64,000 bases of DNA from positions 1 through 64,000 of the forward strand of contig NZ_AJLE01000010.1 of assembly GCF_000296775.1 (NCBI RefSeq), written 5' to 3'. Positions within the stretch are counted from its first letter, which is position 1. Each line of letters starts with the position of its first letter. Under the pieces are notes generated by a model. The model was not told the DNA's origin. It searched no databases and saw only the letters and a program-made list of their open reading frames with translations. The DNA comes from Sulfurovum sp. AR. Lineage in GTDB: Bacteria > Campylobacterota > Campylobacteria > Campylobacterales > Sulfurovaceae. The translations under genes and the position numbers were made by a program. This document shows positions 37,830 to 47,004 of the stretch, piece after piece.

Positions 37830-38302
37830 TCTTTCTCTCCTATTAATAGCGGAATATCATCCACATTTATTTCTGCATCAAACCATCTATGGGCAATCAG
37901 CATCATCTTTGTCACAAAAATGATCTGGTCATCCAAAAACTCCGGTCTGTCATAAAGTGCTTTTGCCTCATCGTCCAGACAAAAGCCTTGGACCTTGCCA
38001 TCTTTCACTTCAATAAAGTCTACACGCCCTTCTCTCTGGGCACATTCATTCAGACTTTCACAATAGTGTACAGCCTTAGCACCAAACTCTTTCTCTATCA
38101 TCATTTGTGTGACTTTAGACTCTCCTACATTCGTCATGGTAAAATCAAAATGTTCATCTTTAATATTCAGGGCAATGGCTGTTGCATTGATCCCATTACG
38201 TTTCATGATCTTGTTAAAGTACTTTCTCATATACCCTGTTTGGGCATTATAACCAAGGATGGTACAGAGTCCTGTGTCAGGTTTGATCTCATGGGGTTCC
38301 AT
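37826..38302 (-). CDS. unknown protein, possible shikimate-dehydrogenase-like N-terminal domain
   Basis: A 158-residue soluble protein that I cannot assign. The pattern of a short strand-turn start (GLCTILGYNAQTGYMRKYF), then INATAIALNI and a late DFIEVKDGKVQGFCLDDEA, resembles the substrate-binding half of shikimate dehydrogenases. The NADP domain is absent. The resemblance is weak. It lies 2 bases after the ferredoxin gene and overlaps the next gene. A role as a binding protein or chaperone for the Mo enzyme is a guess from context. Confidence 0.6.
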   Translation of the reverse strand: MEPHEIKPDTGLCTILGYNAQTGYMRKYFNKIMKRNGINATAIALNIKDEHFDFTMTNVGESKVTQMMIEKEFGAKAVHYCESLNECAQREGRVDFIEVKDGKVQGFCLDDEAKALYDRPEFLDDQIIFVTKMMLIAHRWFDAEINVDDIPLLIGEKE

Positions 38303-38304
38303 GA

Positions 38305-39417
38305 CTATTCCTCCCCTCTCATACGCTTAGCATTTGCATGTAGGAACATCGCTTCTTCTTCCTCCACTGCACAACGCGGACACATCTGTTCTCCGCCTGT
38401 ATAGGTGAAGTTGTTACCGCACTCGTTACACCGCTTGATATTGAACGTTGCCAGGGTTCTTTGAGTAGGTTCAAAGAACTCTTTGATCTCAAATCCGCTT
38501 TGGAGCTGTATCGCATCAGGCTCACATACATTATGGCACAAGCGACACTTTACACAAAGCATGGCATCAAAATGTATCAGTGAGAACTTATTGTCAGATG
38601 AAAGTGCCCCGGTAGGACAGATACGATAACAGATCTGACAGTTAGTACAACTTTCATCTACGAACTTTTGAGACGTAAAGCTCACCTCTTCTTCCGGAAG
38701 TATTTCAAACACATCCGGTACTTCTGCACGTTTCAATGTGGTAAAGAGTATCTTGCGTTTATTTGGCAGATTTTTATCTTTTATTTTGGCAATAACAGAA
38801 GCATCTATTTCAAAATGCTGCAGTTCATCTTCATCTACTGCATCATCAAATGCTTTTTTATGTTTTACCACACCTTCAAGTGAAGCATTTCCTAAAAAAG
38901 AACGTCTTGAAGTGACTTCATCTTCATTCTCTGTCTTATTTTCTGTTTGAGGTTCTTTAGCTGCAACATGGTTCGTAATGAGCTGTTTATCAGAAAAACT
39001 TGATAAGACAAAATTTGCCTCATCAATACGCTCTTCGATATGTTCAAAAAGTAATGAATCCTCATCATAGGAGCTCATATCTATGGTGATCGTCTCTTCG
39101 CTTGCCAAAGCCAGAGAGATCAAGTGTTCCACGCTCAACACTGAGATACAAGGGACATTGAACTTTGGTGAAATGAGCCTTACTTTCGATTCTAAAAAAG
39201 TAAAGAAAAACTCAGTGGTAGAAAAGTCTGAAAGTGCAAAAGCCTCTGTAGGACAGATACCCACACACGCTGCGGCTTCCACACCAGTAGCTGCACTGAA
39301 ACTAGGAAGATTGTCTACCAAACTTATAGAATCCGGACAAATATCTACACACTTGGTACATTGAGAAAATTTACTTGTTGCTCTTACACACGCACCCACA
39401 TCAAAATGTAAACTCAT
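38305..39417 (-). CDS. multi-cluster 4Fe-4S ferredoxin-like protein
   Basis: This is a cytoplasmic iron-sulfur protein of 370 residues. The N-terminal part has CTKCVDICP and CVGICP; the C-terminal part has two standard 4Fe-4S motifs (CTNCQICYRICP near 258 and CVKCRLCHNVCEP near 288) and a zinc-ribbon-like CNECG...CPRC tail (about 333-353). The middle (about 110-200) is acidic and carries no cluster motif. It lies 3 bases after the TorD-like gene. It could be an electron carrier for the molybdoenzyme, or a maturation factor. The layout resembles ferredoxins next to chaperones in other Campylobacterota. Confidence 0.78.
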   Translation of the reverse strand: MSLHFDVGACVRATSKFSQCTKCVDICPDSISLVDNLPSFSAATGVEAAACVGICPTEAFALSDFSTTEFFFTFLESKVRLISPKFNVPCISVLSVEHLISLALASEETITIDMSSYDEDSLLFEHIEERIDEANFVLSSFSDKQLITNHVAAKEPQTENKTENEDEVTSRRSFLGNASLEGVVKHKKAFDDAVDEDELQHFEIDASVIAKIKDKNLPNKRKILFTTLKRAEVPDVFEILPEEEVSFTSQKFVDESCTNCQICYRICPTGALSSDNKFSLIHFDAMLCVKCRLCHNVCEPDAIQLQSGFEIKEFFEPTQRTLATFNIKRCNECGNNFTYTGGEQMCPRCAVEEEEAMFLHANAKRMRGEE

Positions 39418-39420
39418 AAA

Positions 39421-40068
39421 CTACGCTTCATCCCCACAATATGTTGTTAATTTATCTGTCACATATTCAAAATCACTCAACAGGAACTCTAGAGCCAATT
39501 CAGCACCATCATGATAGAGAGGTGTGCGTGATTCACGTTTTGCATTGATCAGGAAAAGCGGTGCCCATTCCAAAAGGTGCTCTTTTAAAAATGCACGTTG
39601 TACTTGCAGCAATTCACAAATACCATCTTTGTCCTCTGCTGCTAAAGCTTTTTGCAGTGCAACACATAACATATACATGAATTCCAATTCCACACCTATA
39701 TGGTCTGCACTGACAACCCTTGCAGTATCCAGTTCAACACGGAAATCCAGATCATTATAAAGTTGAACGATAGGATTGTCTCCACCACTTTCTATCATTT
39801 GGTCATCCCTAGTATAAAAACTTTCATACGGTACCAGGTGCATTAAAAAGAGGTTAGTAAAGTCCACATTATAATATTGATCTATAAGCTCTTTACGTGA
39901 AAGTTCCTTGCGCTTAGACCAGTCTCTATAGTTAGGGAAAAATGATAAAAGTCTCTCATCTTTTTCAATATTCTCCAAAAATGTTTCGTCTACCTCTACA
40001 AGCATCAATCGTGAGATCAAGGCATAAATTGCGATACGGTTTTCTATCTCTTGTTTCATTAATTCCAT
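39421..40068 (-). CDS. TorD/DmsD-type molybdoenzyme chaperone
   Basis: This is an all-helical cytoplasmic chaperone of 215 residues, predicted to bind the Tat signal of the nearby Mo subunit and to hold the apoenzyme until the cofactor is inserted. The HLVPYESFYTRDD segment (about 77-89) resembles the TorD-family P-Y-E-S motif. It starts a second unit after the terminator-like hairpins behind the Mo gene. Two in-frame ATGs (40068 and 40059) are possible. The assignment is based on this motif, size and context, not on a full match. Confidence 0.78.
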   Translation of the reverse strand: MELMKQEIENRIAIYALISRLMLVEVDETFLENIEKDERLLSFFPNYRDWSKRKELSRKELIDQYYNVDFTNLFLMHLVPYESFYTRDDQMIESGGDNPIVQLYNDLDFRVELDTARVVSADHIGVELEFMYMLCVALQKALAAEDKDGICELLQVQRAFLKEHLLEWAPLFLINAKRESRTPLYHDGAELALEFLLSDFEYVTDKLTTYCGDEA

Positions 40069-40170
40069 CTTCTATACATCTGCTTTCATGTTAAATATTT
40101 TGGCACTATACCACTTTCAAGATAAATAAGTAATAAGAAAATTAATTATCTGGGAAATTGTATAATGTAG

Positions 40171-40219
40171 ATACTCCCAAGCAGGTGCCTGGAAGTATGT
40201 CAGTAAGTATTAACTTACT
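40171..40219 (-). terminator. tandem hairpins after the Mo subunit
   Basis: A first stem (AGTAAGT 40202-40208 / ACTTACT 40213-40219) spans the stop codon of the Mo gene. The second (ATACT...AGTAT, 40171-40198) forms 12 bp on the minus strand if two G-U pairs are allowed, with a 4-base loop. The T tail is modest. Together they probably reduce read-through into the chaperone genes. Confidence 0.55.
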
Positions 40220-43200
40220 TGATTTTTACTGCGTATGCTTTGTCAGACAAAGGTACACAAGGACGTTTGATATGTTGAGGACGTCTAAGTGTATCTGTAC
40301 TGTCAAGAGGACGTGTCAATTTGTCTCTCCATGCTTGATACACTTTCATGTTGTTCTCATAGTTCACATAGATATCACCGATCTGGTCATCTTTACCTGC
40401 AAGTTCCATCACAACTTTTTGGTGCCATGCATGGTTACCAGCAATTGGATCCGGATGTGAAGGTGCCACGGCATTTTGCCATGAACCAGAAAGACCATCC
40501 CACCAAATGTTGTCGATATCTCTGTTGTACTCTTTAAACTGCCAAGAGTTTTTGTTTTCATTCATACCATCTACGATACCTTGAGTTGGTTTGAGTGTAC
40601 CCTCTTTACCATCCATTGTCATCTCATACAATGGTGCACCCAGACCCATCACACCTAACTTGTGCTCAAATCCTGGGATCTCAACAGCATTTTTAAGTTT
40701 CCATCTACCTGCATGGTGTGAACATGCTAGTACACCAGGCATTGTAGCTTCAGTCGGTACAGCCATCGCGATGAAGTAACCTGATTCAAGACCAGATACA
40801 GTATCTTGGATCGTTACCTTCACTGCATCACCTCTTTTAATACCAAGTCTCTTCGCATCTTCAGTATAGATCCATACTGGGTTATGGTTTTGTGAAATCT
40901 CCATAAGGTGCTTAGAGTTTACTGAACGTGTATGAATATTGTATGGTAATCTGAATACTGTATTCAATGCAAATTCATTCTCTTTTTGCATGAAGTCATG
41001 GTGTACTTGTGTTACAACATGCGTCATTTTCTTTCTCTCTTCAGCATTTTTTGGATAGATAGGTATAGCGTACTCAGGCCATTTCCATTCTTTGAACCAC
41101 TCACAATAGAAGTCAAGTTTTTTAGTCAATGTATGGAAACCTTGTACCAACTCACCGTCTACTTCTACACCGATTGCAGTCTCTTTACCATCATGTCCTG
41201 TTGCAAGAAGTACACCAAACTCATCTTTAGTCACTTCACTTTCATGATACTCGTGACCATGCGCGATATATGTATCACCTACTTTTTTCAGTGGTCTCTC
41301 TTGTGGTTTATAGATATTAGCCTCTTCTAACCATGTACCTCTGTCTCTCATCATCTCATAGTTCGGATACTTTGAGTCAGGATATGCTGCTTTTGCTGCT
41401 TTTCTAAGGTTTGGCAGGTTATCAAATGCTGCTTGATACCACTCAGCAATTGTCACACATCTGCTTGGATCTTCTTTTGAAGCCCAGTGCTTTCTGATAC
41501 CCAATGAACCATCTGGATCTACATAATGTGTCATGATGTTTGCCCAGAACTCTACCTCTTCCCATACTTCACCAAGACCGGCTTTAATATGTGCTTCAAG
41601 CGTAGCTCTAGTTGGATCTTTTGGCTTCCAACCCATTTTTTCTAGTGCAACTCTAAGTGCCGGGTTACGGAAACTTAACCATCTTTTTGGTTCAGTTGCT
41701 TCAGAGTGTTGGTCATGTCTTTCACCAGCAAGCCCTACAGGCAAGATATAGTCACAGTACCAGTTTGTCTCAGACCAGGTCGGAGAAAGGTTGAATGACA
41801 TTTCGATCTTATCTTCTCTTTTAAGCGCTTCGATCCATCTGAATCCATCCGGGTTGATCCAAACCGGGTTATACATACGAGGGATCCAAACAGCCAATTT
41901 TTCAGGGACATTCAATCCTTTGGCATTCCACTTGTTTCTCCACTCATCGTCCATAAGAAGGTGAGGCATGATATGACTCATTTCATAAGAACTTAACGGA
42001 TACTCAGGCGGCCATGCGATCTCATTCCATACGTCAACTTTTGCAGGTGCTGAACCATCCACAGTTGCAGCATTTCCTTTACCGTTAACAGAGATAACAT
42101 GCCAGTGGTGAAGTCCAACACCACCTTTGTCACCTGCCATTGCACCACGAAGAACAAATGGTAAAAATGCCGATCTAGCGATCATCCATCCACCTTTGTG
42201 ACCAATCGGTCCTGCTCTCCAGATATATGTTGCAACTCTTGCACCTGCATCAATGAACATATCGTAAAGTTTTTCTACGATACGCTTTTCGATACGACAC
42301 TCTTCAGCTACAAAGTCAAGTGTATAAGGGCTATACATCTCAGCGATCATCTCAATGAACTCTTCATAAGAGTTACCCGCAGGTACAGACTTGATGTATC
42401 CTTTTTCAACAAGTACATTCAAGTAGTCTCTGTCTTTCATTAGGTGATCCCAGTTTACCCAGTTTTTCACAAAATTGTGGTTGACTAGGTCTTCGCCATT
42501 GATACCTTTTTCATTCAAAATTCTATTTGCAAGGTAGAGATAAAGTGCTGTCTCTGTTCCTGGCCAACATGGAACCCAAAGATCCGCCATACCAGCAGAG
42601 TTTGACAAACGAGGATCCATAACAACAAGTTTTGCACCTTTTTTACGTGCTTCAGCGATACGTCCTGCTGCCTGTTGGAAGTAGTGTCCCGCATCTGCAG
42701 CGTGAGATGACTGAAGGAAGATCAACTTTGCATTCGACCAATCCGGAGAGTTTCTGTCATCATTCGTCCATTGGATCGTACCTTGTCTTGCACCTGCAGA
42801 ACAGATGTTTGTATGAGAATCATATCCATCGATTCCCATAGAGTGTGGTACACGGTGACCAAAACCATTTTCATTTGGACGACCAACGTGGTACATGATC
42901 GATTTTTTAGAGATCTCATCACCTGTTTTGAGTGTATCGTGCATTTTTTGCCCGATCTCTTTCATCGCTTCATCCCAAGTTGTTCTTACCCATTTACCTT
43001 CACCTCTTTTAGAACCTGGAGCTCTTTTAAGTGGGAAAGGAATTCTATCTGGATCATACATTTGTGACTGAGTCGCATACCCTTTTGCACAGTTTCTACC
43101 ACGAGATCCTGAGTGAAGCGGGTTACCCATATATTTACGTACTGCCAGTTGTCCACCAGCTTTGTAAGTAGAAAGGTCAACCCATGCAGTTAGACCACAT

Positions 43201-43544
43201 GATGCTTCACAGTTTGAACATGCTGTAGGAACAAGCATGTACTCAGTTGCTTTGATCCCATCTGGGTTATCTTCGCTCTGAACACCATTTCTACTTGTAC
43301 CACCTCTTTTCCAATCATCACCATCTAACTCGGTAAAACTATCCCACTCTTCTAACGGTGGATAGAATGAAAGTGTCTTTGGTGTAGGTGTGAACTTCGT
43401 TTCTGCCATTGCAGGCGTGTCTGCTACAGTTTTAAATACACCTGCAGCAAGTGTTGCACCTGCTACAGAGTAAGCTGTACCTTTAAGGAAACTTCTTCTA
43501 CCTTCGATAAAATTTTTATCTTCTGTATTCATTGATTTTGTCAT
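40215..43544 (-). CDS. Tat-exported molybdopterin oxidoreductase catalytic subunit (PsrA/SoeA/TtrA-like)
   Basis: This is a periplasmic Mo-bisMGD enzyme of the DMSO-reductase family, 1109 residues. It has a Tat motif RRSFLKG (16-22) with a hydrophobic region and AMA cleavage. FS0 cluster cysteines are Cys109, Cys112, Cys116 and Cys152. Cys248 in HTNICSAGAR is the likely Mo ligand. Its operon partners are a four-cluster FeS protein and an NrfD-type anchor, so it exchanges electrons with menaquinone. The substrate may be sulfite, polysulfide, thiosulfate or tetrathionate; the subfamily cannot be fixed by eye. Its length is larger than PsrA (about 760) and nearer to TtrA/SoeA, with insertions of unclear role. 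Confidence 0.85.
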   Translation of the reverse strand: MTKSMNTEDKNFIEGRRSFLKGTAYSVAGATLAAGVFKTVADTPAMAETKFTPTPKTLSFYPPLEEWDSFTELDGDDWKRGGTSRNGVQSEDNPDGIKATEYMLVPTACSNCEASCGLTAWVDLSTYKAGGQLAVRKYMGNPLHSGSRGRNCAKGYATQSQMYDPDRIPFPLKRAPGSKRGEGKWVRTTWDEAMKEIGQKMHDTLKTGDEISKKSIMYHVGRPNENGFGHRVPHSMGIDGYDSHTNICSAGARQGTIQWTNDDRNSPDWSNAKLIFLQSSHAADAGHYFQQAAGRIAEARKKGAKLVVMDPRLSNSAGMADLWVPCWPGTETALYLYLANRILNEKGINGEDLVNHNFVKNWVNWDHLMKDRDYLNVLVEKGYIKSVPAGNSYEEFIEMIAEMYSPYTLDFVAEECRIEKRIVEKLYDMFIDAGARVATYIWRAGPIGHKGGWMIARSAFLPFVLRGAMAGDKGGVGLHHWHVISVNGKGNAATVDGSAPAKVDVWNEIAWPPEYPLSSYEMSHIMPHLLMDDEWRNKWNAKGLNVPEKLAVWIPRMYNPVWINPDGFRWIEALKREDKIEMSFNLSPTWSETNWYCDYILPVGLAGERHDQHSEATEPKRWLSFRNPALRVALEKMGWKPKDPTRATLEAHIKAGLGEVWEEVEFWANIMTHYVDPDGSLGIRKHWASKEDPSRCVTIAEWYQAAFDNLPNLRKAAKAAYPDSKYPNYEMMRDRGTWLEEANIYKPQERPLKKVGDTYIAHGHEYHESEVTKDEFGVLLATGHDGKETAIGVEVDGELVQGFHTLTKKLDFYCEWFKEWKWPEYAIPIYPKNAEERKKMTHVVTQVHHDFMQKENEFALNTVFRLPYNIHTRSVNSKHLMEISQNHNPVWIYTEDAKRLGIKRGDAVKVTIQDTVSGLESGYFIAMAVPTEATMPGVLACSHHAGRWKLKNAVEIPGFEHKLGVMGLGAPLYEMTMDGKEGTLKPTQGIVDGMNENKNSWQFKEYNRDIDNIWWDGLSGSWQNAVAPSHPDPIAGNHAWHQKVVMELAGKDDQIGDIYVNYENNMKVYQAWRDKLTRPLDSTDTLRRPQHIKRPCVPLSDKAYAVKIK

Positions 43545-43557
43545 AGATATCTTCTCC

Positions 43558-44508
43558 TTAACTTAATGGTAACATTTGTGGGATCTTAAGCCATACATCT
43601 TTTACCAAGAATAACCCTACCAATGCTAAAATAGCTGCAAATCTAAGCAGCGTCATGTTTTCTGATTTCATGTAACTCATTCCTAAGAAGAATGGGATAA
43701 TAAATCCAAGTGTCATACCAAACCAGAATTCAACACTATATGCTCCGCCTGAATGTACATAGGCTAAAACGGCTTCTGCCTCTGAAGATTTGAATGAGAA
43801 GAAATACTCACCCATATACATCATGAAACTAAAGAATACAGCGAATGTAAGTACAAGTGCTAAATCTTTTCTTGCTTCTTTACTCCATGAACCAGAAATA
43901 AAGATAAGTGCTGCAGAACCGGCCATAAGTGCTGCCCACATCATTTGCATCACTTCAGTTGGTGCTTGCCATAACTCTCTTGCACTAGATTGTGCCATAA
44001 TGATCGCTGTATATGTTGTTACAGGAATCGCCAGGAATACCATGAATGGCATGATCTTTTCATAAAATCCAGAGTTGTTTCTAGCTATTGCAGTAAGTTT
44101 ACACTTCTTACCACCAAGACCTGGAAATGCATCTGCTACACCGATAACCATAAGGATCGTAATAATAGCTAGGAAAAGTGATGCCATCCATGCACCCACA
44201 GTAATTGATGAAGTCCAATGAGGATGCGTGAATATATGTATCATTCTGTATGGCTGATGTAGATCTATCAATGTAAACAATAAAAATACGTTCAGTGATA
44301 CGAATGCAAGTACAGGCATAAGCCATCTTAAGTTAGGCATTTCATCTTTTTTATGTCTAAACCATAGGAATGCCGCTAAAAAGACAACACCTGTACCGAT
44401 ACTTTTCGCCCACATGTTTACAGTAATAATACTACCCCAAACAAGTCCCTGAATTGGTACATCGAGTGTAACTACTGCTTGAGTTGCGTTAATTGTACTT
44501 TCTACCAT
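43558..44508 (-). CDS. NrfD/PsrC-like quinone-binding membrane anchor
   Basis: This is the integral membrane subunit that links the Mo enzyme to the quinone pool. It has about nine to ten hydrophobic segments over 316 residues. I use the ATG at 44508 because GGGAGGT lies 7 bases before it; an upstream ATG at 44586 falls inside the FeS gene without a ribosome site. The WGSIITVNMW-containing first segment and the order FeS-anchor-Mo are typical of the PsrC/SoeC/TtrC group. Whether it takes electrons from or gives them to menaquinone depends on the substrate. Confidence 0.85.
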   Translation of the reverse strand: MVESTINATQAVVTLDVPIQGLVWGSIITVNMWAKSIGTGVVFLAAFLWFRHKKDEMPNLRWLMPVLAFVSLNVFLLFTLIDLHQPYRMIHIFTHPHWTSSITVGAWMASLFLAIITILMVIGVADAFPGLGGKKCKLTAIARNNSGFYEKIMPFMVFLAIPVTTYTAIIMAQSSARELWQAPTEVMQMMWAALMAGSAALIFISGSWSKEARKDLALVLTFAVFFSFMMYMGEYFFSFKSSEAEAVLAYVHSGGAYSVEFWFGMTLGFIIPFFLGMSYMKSENMTLLRFAAILALVGLFLVKDVWLKIPQMLPLS

Positions 44509-44509
44509 C

Positions 44510-45268
44510 TTAGTGACCTCCCTCTTGTTCATGTGATTCAGTATCTGTCGCTGATTCAATAAAACTTGCGTTATCTGTTGGACCATGGTGCCCAGTAAAC
44601 GGTGCTAAGAATCTATCAAGGATACCGTGATTTTTATCACCTACATGCTCTAGGTGAGTAATGTCATTAAAGAGACTGAATCCTTCAATTCTCTGATGTG
44701 CAAGTGGGTTCAATGTTGCATTACCACCACCTACATAAAAGTGCGTTGGGCTTGTATGCTTTTCTGGTTTACGTACTTGAACAGCACCTTTGTGTTCCAT
44801 AATATAAAGTGAAATATGACTGTGGTCATCTTCAATATCACCAAAGATATTTGCTTCAACCGGACATGCAACCACACATGCTGGCATCATACCACTCTCA
44901 ATACGGTGTGCACAGTAAGTACATTTATCTGCTGTATTTGTTTCAGGATCCATATAGATCGCTCCATAAGGACATGCCATCATACAACCAGCACAACCGA
45001 TACATCTATCACTGTCAATGTTTACAATACCATTCTCTAGATAATGTAATGCCGATACTGGACAGATACGCTCACATGGTGCACTCTCACAGTGATTACA
45101 ACGTAATGGTGTAAATGATCTTCTAGTGTCAGGGAATGTTCCCAAATCTATATATTTAACACGTAAACGCCAAGTACTCAATGGAACTTCATTTTCCACT
45201 TTACAAGCAATCTCACAACCTTTACAACCCATACATAGGTTAAGGTCAACTAAGAAACCTAATTTCAT
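44510..45268 (-). CDS. four-cluster 4Fe-4S electron transfer subunit (DmsB/PsrB/NrfC-like)
   Basis: This subunit carries electrons between the catalytic subunit and the membrane anchor. The 252-residue protein has four ferredoxin-type cysteine motifs: CMGCKGCEIAC (12-22), CNHCESAPCERICP, CIGCAGCMMACP, and CTYCAHRIESG followed by CVVACP. It has no signal peptide, so it would be carried with the Tat-tagged Mo subunit. A His-rich acidic tail ends HEQEGGH. AAGGAGG before the ATG and first place in the operon suggest the promoter lies in the 245-base gap to 45513. Confidence 0.9.
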   Translation of the reverse strand: MKLGFLVDLNLCMGCKGCEIACKVENEVPLSTWRLRVKYIDLGTFPDTRRSFTPLRCNHCESAPCERICPVSALHYLENGIVNIDSDRCIGCAGCMMACPYGAIYMDPETNTADKCTYCAHRIESGMMPACVVACPVEANIFGDIEDDHSHISLYIMEHKGAVQVRKPEKHTSPTHFYVGGGNATLNPLAHQRIEGFSLFNDITHLEHVGDKNHGILDRFLAPFTGHHGPTDNASFIESATDTESHEQEGGH

Positions 45269-45513
45269 GCTTCCTCCTTAAATTTAGCTAATCTTATAAT
45301 AATTATAAGTACCCATTAATCCGATGAGACCATAGGGAAATGCTTAGATTAATACTATTAAAGTTTGCTTTAAAAATTGGTTATTTGCTCAAAGAAACTT
45401 TACCTTTTTAATCCAGTGTAGCAAATAGAACATTTTTGTTAAAAAAAAATGATAGGTACCATCTGCTATTTATATTTCATTAAATTTGTCTGTATCACTG
45501 TCAAATATAGATA

Positions 45514-46491
45514 CTATTCAGTAAGTCCACTTAATATTTTTCTCATACCCGCCTGTGCAGCTTCCAAGACTTCGATATCTTCTTTGCCCTCTATAGCCAT
45601 GGAGCTCATCCAATTATAGACAGAAGGGAATCCAAGCAGCATCTCCTCTTCATCTTTCTTTTTACTTAGATAGAGTGAACATGGTGCATAGGCGCCTGCT
45701 TCCGGTCTTGTTTTCGCGATAGTGTAGATCACCGGTAGTTTACAGATGGAGTAGACTTCATAAAAATCAAATGCTTCGTAGTTTGACTCTTCAAATTCAT
45801 CACCCAAATTGTTGTGCCCTGCGATAACAAAACCATTCGGTGCAAGCTCGCCTTCAAAGCCCATTTTGAACTCTTCTAATTGATCTTCCCACTCATCTGG
45901 GTCCATCTCCATACTGTAATTCGTAACGAGTTCACCTTTTGGCTCTGTTTGCACATATGGTAATGTTTCAAATGAACCATTTGGCATGGCTTTTTTTAAT
46001 GTCTGCTTGACCAGTGCTCTTAGGTCATGAAGCGTTTTGTCATCTGCCGGAGTTTTCATGATCTTTGCCATCGCTTCGACTGTTAGAGAAGAGACAGAGA
46101 TCTTTTTTTCACCTTTTTTCGTATAGATCGACATACTCATAGGTGCGAAAAGACCTACATTTGGGTATTTCTTTACCAGTTCCAGAACGGCATCCGGTTT
46201 ATACAACGTGAAAAGATTATAGATATCAAAACCTGATTCTTTAAACTGCTTCACAAAAGGGCCATTCATATCCCTATTCGCAGAGATAACAAAACCTGCA
46301 TCTTTAAATGCCTGTTCTATACTTGCTGGAGTGATCTTACCATCTGCGTTCTCTGAAGTGAAGACTTCTATATCCGGAGCGGTACTTTTCATAGCAGCAG
46401 GTGCTTGAGCTGCACCCTTTACAGTTTCTTGAGCTATTACACCCGAGACGATCAATGATGCACAAAGCATCCCTTTAACTAACAATTTCAT
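45514..46491 (-). CDS. exported protein with two DUF302 domains
   Basis: This is a 325-residue periplasmic protein. A signal peptide ending at VIA (about 20) is followed by an Ala-rich linker and two copies of the DUF302 fold. The first is about 43-155 and contains YNLFTLYKPDAVLEL; the second is about 190-320 and contains YEAFDFYEVYSICKLPVIY. DUF302 proteins are common near sulfur-oxidation genes in Campylobacterota and other sulfur bacteria, but I know of no settled function. The gene has its own promoter with the same TTTACA repeats as soxX, so it is probably a separate but co-regulated part of the Sox system. Confidence 0.8.
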   Translation of the reverse strand: MKLLVKGMLCASLIVSGVIAQETVKGAAQAPAAMKSTAPDIEVFTSENADGKITPASIEQAFKDAGFVISANRDMNGPFVKQFKESGFDIYNLFTLYKPDAVLELVKKYPNVGLFAPMSMSIYTKKGEKKISVSSLTVEAMAKIMKTPADDKTLHDLRALVKQTLKKAMPNGSFETLPYVQTEPKGELVTNYSMEMDPDEWEDQLEEFKMGFEGELAPNGFVIAGHNNLGDEFEESNYEAFDFYEVYSICKLPVIYTIAKTRPEAGAYAPCSLYLSKKKDEEEMLLGFPSVYNWMSSMAIEGKEDIEVLEAAQAGMRKILSGLTE

Positions 46492-46520
46492 ATTTTATTT
46501 CCTTTTGATTTTTATACCGT

Positions 46521-46552
46521 AATATAACAATCTTCTGTAAATAATATGTAAA
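46521..46552 (-). promoter_or_regulatory. promoter with TTTACA direct repeats ahead of the DUF302 gene
   Basis: On the minus strand TTTACA (46552-46547), five bases, TTTACA (46541-46536), nine bases and TATATT (46526-46521) lie in series. The last four of the nine are TTGT, so a third box TTGTTA follows at the same 11-base period. The spacing is the same as ahead of soxX. It is a candidate site for an OmpR-family regulator covering the -35 region. Confidence 0.65.
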
Positions 46553-46566
46553 TGTTTCAAGCTAGA

Positions 46567-47004
46567 TCATGGTTGGGCATAGGTATAGCCCCGAAGTTGC
46601 CTTTCTATGATCTCAACGATCCCTGCGGTTGCAAACCCAATGTCATCAAGCAGGTCTTTTTTCTCGATATGCAGTGTCCTCATGGTGTTTCCGCACGCAA
46701 TGAACTCTACATCATAGGTCATAAGTGCTTCTATACGTTTCCGTACATCGGCATCTCCCTTTTTCAGTAAAGACTTTAATCCCTGTCCATAGGCCACGAT
46801 AACCACTTCGGTGTTTTCCGGTCTATAGAATTTCATCACATTGTTCACCGTACTTAAAATACGGTTTATCTCTTTTACATCACCGCTAGGTATACCAAAT
46901 ACAAGCTGTCTAGGATTATCAATGGCAGGCTTTGGTTCTGCAAACTCTGTCTCTGCTACAGTAAAACTCAATACGCATACGAGTAATATCAATATTTTTT
47001 TCAT
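46567..47004 (-). CDS. exported DsrE-family protein
   Basis: This is a 145-residue protein with a signal peptide (about 1-17) followed by a DsrE/F-like alpha-beta fold. The single conserved cysteine Cys104 (FIACGNTMRT) lies where cytoplasmic DsrE proteins carry sulfur. Normally such proteins are cytoplasmic; here the signal peptide places it in the periplasm, beside the Sox proteins. It may bind or pass on sulfane sulfur, but that is inference. Its ATG overlaps the cytochrome/thioredoxin gene by ATGA. Confidence 0.82.
   Translation of the reverse strand: MKKILILLVCVLSFTVAETEFAEPKPAIDNPRQLVFGIPSGDVKEINRILSTVNNVMKFYRPENTEVVIVAYGQGLKSLLKKGDADVRKRIEALMTYDVEFIACGNTMRTLHIEKKDLLDDIGFATAGIVEIIERQLRGYTYAQP

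Noticed and set aside
40986-41330. 114-residue plus-strand frame
   Set aside because: It is antisense to the Mo subunit, Phe- and Tyr-rich as expected of a shadow frame, and has no ribosome site.
45481-45510. TTGACA box upstream of the Mo operon
   Set aside because: TTGACA is present at 45499-45504 on the minus strand but no well-spaced TATAAT follows, so I did not list it as a promoter.
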